Below, in pieces: positions 7,088 to 9,754 of a stretch of DNA of 9,754 bases. The stretch lies in NCBI GenBank assembly GCA_002419285.1, contig DIFU01000110.1:1-9754 (forward strand). The letters run 5' to 3'. The DNA comes from Prolixibacteraceae bacterium UBA5740 (GTDB lineage: Bacteria > Bacteroidota > Bacteroidia > Bacteroidales > Prolixibacteraceae). Within the stretch, counting starts at the first letter, position 1; every line of letters begins with the position of its first letter. The notes beneath the pieces were generated by a model. It saw nothing but the letters and a program-made list of their open reading frames with translations. It was not told the DNA's origin and made no database searches. A program made the position numbers and the translations under genes.

Positions 7088-8119
7088 ATGAAAGAAATCA
7101 GGTATTTAGGAGTTTTAGTTGCTGTCTTGTATCTCCTCTCCGGATGCAAGGAGATACTTGATTATGATGAGGATTCGGTAACTGAGACAATCGTTGTTTC
7201 CGGTATACTTACCCCAGAAAAGGCTGTGGATATTCGACTTTCCAAATCAATTAATCGTTTTGATACACTTGGATTCAGACAAGTGACGGATAAAGTAATA
7301 GCATTTTATAGTGATGATAACTATTTGGGCGATCTGATGCATCTTGGGAAAGGCAGGTATTATAGTGACCAGTTTGAGATTTCGGCAGGTAAGAATTACT
7401 CAATCACTATAATGGATGGTGCACTTGAAACTGCTTCGGCACAAACTCTGGTGCCCCATCCTGTAAAAATTACTGGGTTAGATACAACTTATCATTTTGT
7501 TCAAGGTGAACGCAGGATCATTGTCAAGGTGCATTTTATTGAACCCGGAAACGCTGAAAATTATTATCGACTCGAGTTGGTAGACGAAATCTTTGTTCCA
7601 TATCTTGCTGCAAATAAGGATGTTCGGATTCGAATTATAAAGATTCCTGCAAGGGTATATACTGATGATAATTGGTTGATCAGGGGCATGGGCTATTATT
7701 CTGCTGCCGATAAATTTCATGACTGGGCAGGAAATCAGTTCAATATTTTTAGCGACAGGTATATACAGGGAGAAACGATGAGTCTGGAACTGGAAATGGA
7801 TTATTTTAGAACAGATAGTGTATTAGGTGTCAATCGCAAGATTTATCTGCAATCCATTTCCAAAGACTATTTCTATTATTTACGAACTGTAATGCAGCAA
7901 AGCCAAACGGCCTCCAATCCATTTAATGAACCTGTTCAGATATACAGTAATATTAAGAATGGAGTAGGAATACTGGGTGGATATAGTTTATCTGTCGACT
8001 CGATTGTCTTTATAAACCACTCCCTGATTGATTCCCTGTTTCCCGGAATTGAACTGCCTGGTTCACTGAATCCCGGTGATTATTTTCCCTCTGCTTTTGT
8101 CGGGGACAGGAATCTGTAG
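7088..8119 (+). CDS. DUF4249-family outer-membrane lipoprotein
   Basis: 343-aa lipoprotein. The signal peptide ends in the lipobox LSGC, with Cys20 as the lipidated residue. The residues after Cys20 (KEILDYDED) are acid-rich with an early Lys-Glu, resembling the surface-export signal described for Bacteroidota lipoproteins, so a cell-surface location is likely. The segment ETIVVSGILTPEKAVDIRLS (33-52) is typical of the DUF4249 family start, and the rest is predicted beta-rich. The gene begins 2 bp after the TonB-dependent receptor stop; this receptor-DUF4249 pairing recurs in Bacteroidota and suggests a substrate-capturing partner, by analogy with SusD. The biochemical function of the family is unknown to me. 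The last 57 bp overlap the 3' end of the convergent gene, so no intergenic terminator separates the two. Confidence 0.85.
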   Translation: MKEIRYLGVLVAVLYLLSGCKEILDYDEDSVTETIVVSGILTPEKAVDIRLSKSINRFDTLGFRQVTDKVIAFYSDDNYLGDLMHLGKGRYYSDQFEISAGKNYSITIMDGALETASAQTLVPHPVKITGLDTTYHFVQGERRIIVKVHFIEPGNAENYYRLELVDEIFVPYLAANKDVRIRIIKIPARVYTDDNWLIRGMGYYSAADKFHDWAGNQFNIFSDRYIQGETMSLELEMDYFRTDSVLGVNRKIYLQSISKDYFYYLRTVMQQSQTASNPFNEPVQIYSNIKNGVGILGGYSLSVDSIVFINHSLIDSLFPGIELPGSLNPGDYFPSAFVGDRNL

Positions 8120-9694
8120 AATATCGGAAAGAGTTGGAGCCAGATCGATCGCTTCGTATAGTTCACTGATAAGTGTTTGTTTGACCCTTCCTCCATAAAA
8201 AACAGCAGGAATATGAATCTGATCAGTGTAGTTTACTTTGCTGTACTTGTAGGTTGGAATCCAGCCTTCGTTTAAAATATATAAGATGTCTCCTGACCGG
8301 TTAATCATGTATGTTTTATACAAGCCTGTCAGCGAACCATTGTCTGATCCGCCCTGATCAAGAATATGGGCAGGAAGAGCAACTTTCACGGCTTCAAACT
8401 GGGTTATGAAGTCGGCAATCAGGTTCCGGATTTCAATCAGGTTGATTTGTTTTTCCTTGATCAGTTTTTGATTTAGGTATATTTGGTGGCCTGTAATATT
8501 TTCAATCCACTTCTCCTCACCATATGTGATATTTAACAGGGAATTAAGAAGGGCTAATGCGCTTTCTGGTTGAAACTCACCTGCAGGCATATTAAATTCC
8601 TTTTTCAGGTACTCAGCAGGGTATGATGCCGATGTATTGGCTGTTAGGTAAAACAGGACTTTGTCGCTGCCATATTTATTTTCGGCAAAATTGATTAATT
8701 CAGCGATTTCCTGGTCAAGTCGTAAATAGATGTCTTGCATTTCGATGGATGCTGGTCCGAAACTTCCATGTGCATAATCCATGGAGGAGAAGAATATCGT
8801 AACTAGATCAGGGATTTCATCCTCACCAACAGGTTCATTATCAAGAAGGGTAGTGGCGAACTCTCTTACGATAGTATTGGCAAAGGGCGATGTTTTAATT
8901 GGCTGAAATGAACCTGCCGCTTTTACCAATTTATTCATGGAATGTGGAAAAGTGTTACTTTTTTCACCATATCCCACTTCAAGGTAATAATTGTCAGGTA
9001 GGCTTTCCGGATATTGGTTTTCGGGAAACAAGGTTACCCAGTTTCTGCCAGAGTATTTTTCACCCTGACTTACCATATTGTAATCTCTCGCCCATTCAGG
9101 AAAAGTACTAACATAAAAAGATCCTGAGACCATTCGTCCCGACTCTGTGTCAAACCACCAGGCAGCATCCCCTGAATGTCCGGCAGCGAAAATTGCAGAC
9201 TCAGGATTCATGGCAATACTATAAACTCTCGATTTATTCATCGAAAAGAGTTTCAAATTGTCGCCTACTGTGTTCGCCATTAACTTATGAGGAGAGATAT
9301 TCCCACTTTTGGAATCGGCGCCAACGGTAAAATAGTAATCGTCAGTAACGCAATTAGTCACTTTTGACCGTAATCTATCATACCATGCTATATCAACAAT
9401 ACCATGTACTGATGGTGGTACACCGGTAAACAGTGTGGCTGTGCCTGAAGCATAATTTTGGACATGTTGAGTAATTTTCATGTTGCTTACCACTGCTCCC
9501 TTCGTATAGATTTTCCTGAATCCGTTTTGTCCAAATTTGTCCCAATAACGGTCAACATAGTCGGGCCTCATGTTCTCGACAACTATACCAATCACCACTC
9601 TCGGTGGCTCGTATTGTCTATAGTTCTGCGCAACCGCATCCTTTTGGATCAACAAAAATAGAAGGAGATATTTGAATAAAAGTGATCGAGTCAT
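8063..9694 (-). CDS. PafA-like alkaline phosphatase superfamily protein, probably catalytically inactive
   Basis: 543-aa secreted or periplasmic protein with a signal peptide (1-22, ending AVA). The length and scaffold match PafA-type phosphatases: VVIGIVVENMRPDY (33-46), LFTGVPPSVHGI (88-99), AAGHSGDAAWWFD (170-182), SFGPASIEMQDIYLRLD (311-327), IHIPAVFYGG (493-502) and DLAPTLSDIL (517-526). At the catalytic positions, aligned by these motifs to PafA as I remember it, the residues differ. The nucleophile Thr79 is Tyr81, Asp38 is Glu40, Asn100 is Ile102, Lys162 is Asn163, Arg164 is Glu165, His309 is Gly310, Asp352 is Asn353, His353 is Thr354 and His486 is Ser485. Only Asp305 (Asp306 here) is kept. 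The frame is uninterrupted, so this is not a decaying pseudogene by that test. It is most likely a non-catalytic member whose role is unknown. It is convergent with, and overlaps, the DUF4249 gene. The 60 bp upstream (9695-9754) are A/T-rich with no clear promoter. Confidence 0.85.
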   Translation of the reverse strand: MTRSLLFKYLLLFLLIQKDAVAQNYRQYEPPRVVIGIVVENMRPDYVDRYWDKFGQNGFRKIYTKGAVVSNMKITQHVQNYASGTATLFTGVPPSVHGIVDIAWYDRLRSKVTNCVTDDYYFTVGADSKSGNISPHKLMANTVGDNLKLFSMNKSRVYSIAMNPESAIFAAGHSGDAAWWFDTESGRMVSGSFYVSTFPEWARDYNMVSQGEKYSGRNWVTLFPENQYPESLPDNYYLEVGYGEKSNTFPHSMNKLVKAAGSFQPIKTSPFANTIVREFATTLLDNEPVGEDEIPDLVTIFFSSMDYAHGSFGPASIEMQDIYLRLDQEIAELINFAENKYGSDKVLFYLTANTSASYPAEYLKKEFNMPAGEFQPESALALLNSLLNITYGEEKWIENITGHQIYLNQKLIKEKQINLIEIRNLIADFITQFEAVKVALPAHILDQGGSDNGSLTGLYKTYMINRSGDILYILNEGWIPTYKYSKVNYTDQIHIPAVFYGGRVKQTLISELYEAIDLAPTLSDILQIPVPDKSRGKIITGIQ

Positions 9695-9754
9695 TTCTGA
9701 ATTTTTAAGTGGTTAAAAATAAAAAACTATTTGGATGTGCATATACAGAAATCA

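Noticed and set aside
8063..9694. Annotating the PafA-like gene as an active alkaline phosphatase
   Set aside because: The nucleophile and nearly all zinc and phosphate-binding positions are replaced, so family membership does not support activity.

Overview
The window looks like a chromosomal segment from an anaerobic or facultatively fermentative member of the Bacteroidota, probably Bacteroidales-like. The evidence is a TonB-dependent receptor with an N-terminal carboxypeptidase-regulatory-like domain, its DUF4249 lipoprotein partner, signal peptides ending in -AQ, few Shine-Dalgarno sequences, AT-rich spacers and an [FeFe]-hydrogenase operon. I see no tRNA, rRNA, insertion sequence, phage gene or CRISPR array.

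Layout. Positions 1-234 hold no identifiable gene, but contain a strong minus-strand terminator and a weaker plus-strand hairpin-T6. Positions 235-3780 are a minus-strand operon transcribed hydC-hydB-hydA (gaps of 17 and 19 bp). It encodes a trimeric NAD(H)-linked [FeFe]-hydrogenase: a NuoE-like [2Fe-2S] subunit, a NuoF-like FMN/NADH subunit and the H-cluster catalytic subunit. Positions 3781-4075 are a divergent intergenic region with two palindromic candidate operators. On the plus strand follow a small secreted protein consisting of one carboxypeptidase-regulatory-like domain (4076-4474), a 244-bp spacer with a 73-nt foldable element (4610-4682), a TonB-dependent receptor (4719-7085) and a DUF4249 lipoprotein (7088-8119). 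A minus-strand gene (8063-9694) converges on the lipoprotein gene and overlaps its 3' end by 57 bp. It encodes a full-length secreted protein of the PafA-type alkaline phosphatase family.

How they work together. HydC and HydB should pass electrons between NADH and HydA, producing or consuming H2. HydB lacks both the N-terminal thioredoxin-like [2Fe-2S] domain and the C-terminal ferredoxin-like domain of electron-bifurcating HydB, and HydA lacks the C-terminal [2Fe-2S] domain. The complex is therefore more likely a simple NADH-linked hydrogenase than a bifurcating one. The receptor and lipoprotein form an outer-membrane uptake pair of unknown substrate.

The most unusual item is the PafA-like protein. 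The reading frame and fold-defining motifs are intact, yet by motif alignment the nucleophile, the phosphate-binding residues and all but one zinc ligand are replaced. It looks like a retained pseudo-phosphatase.
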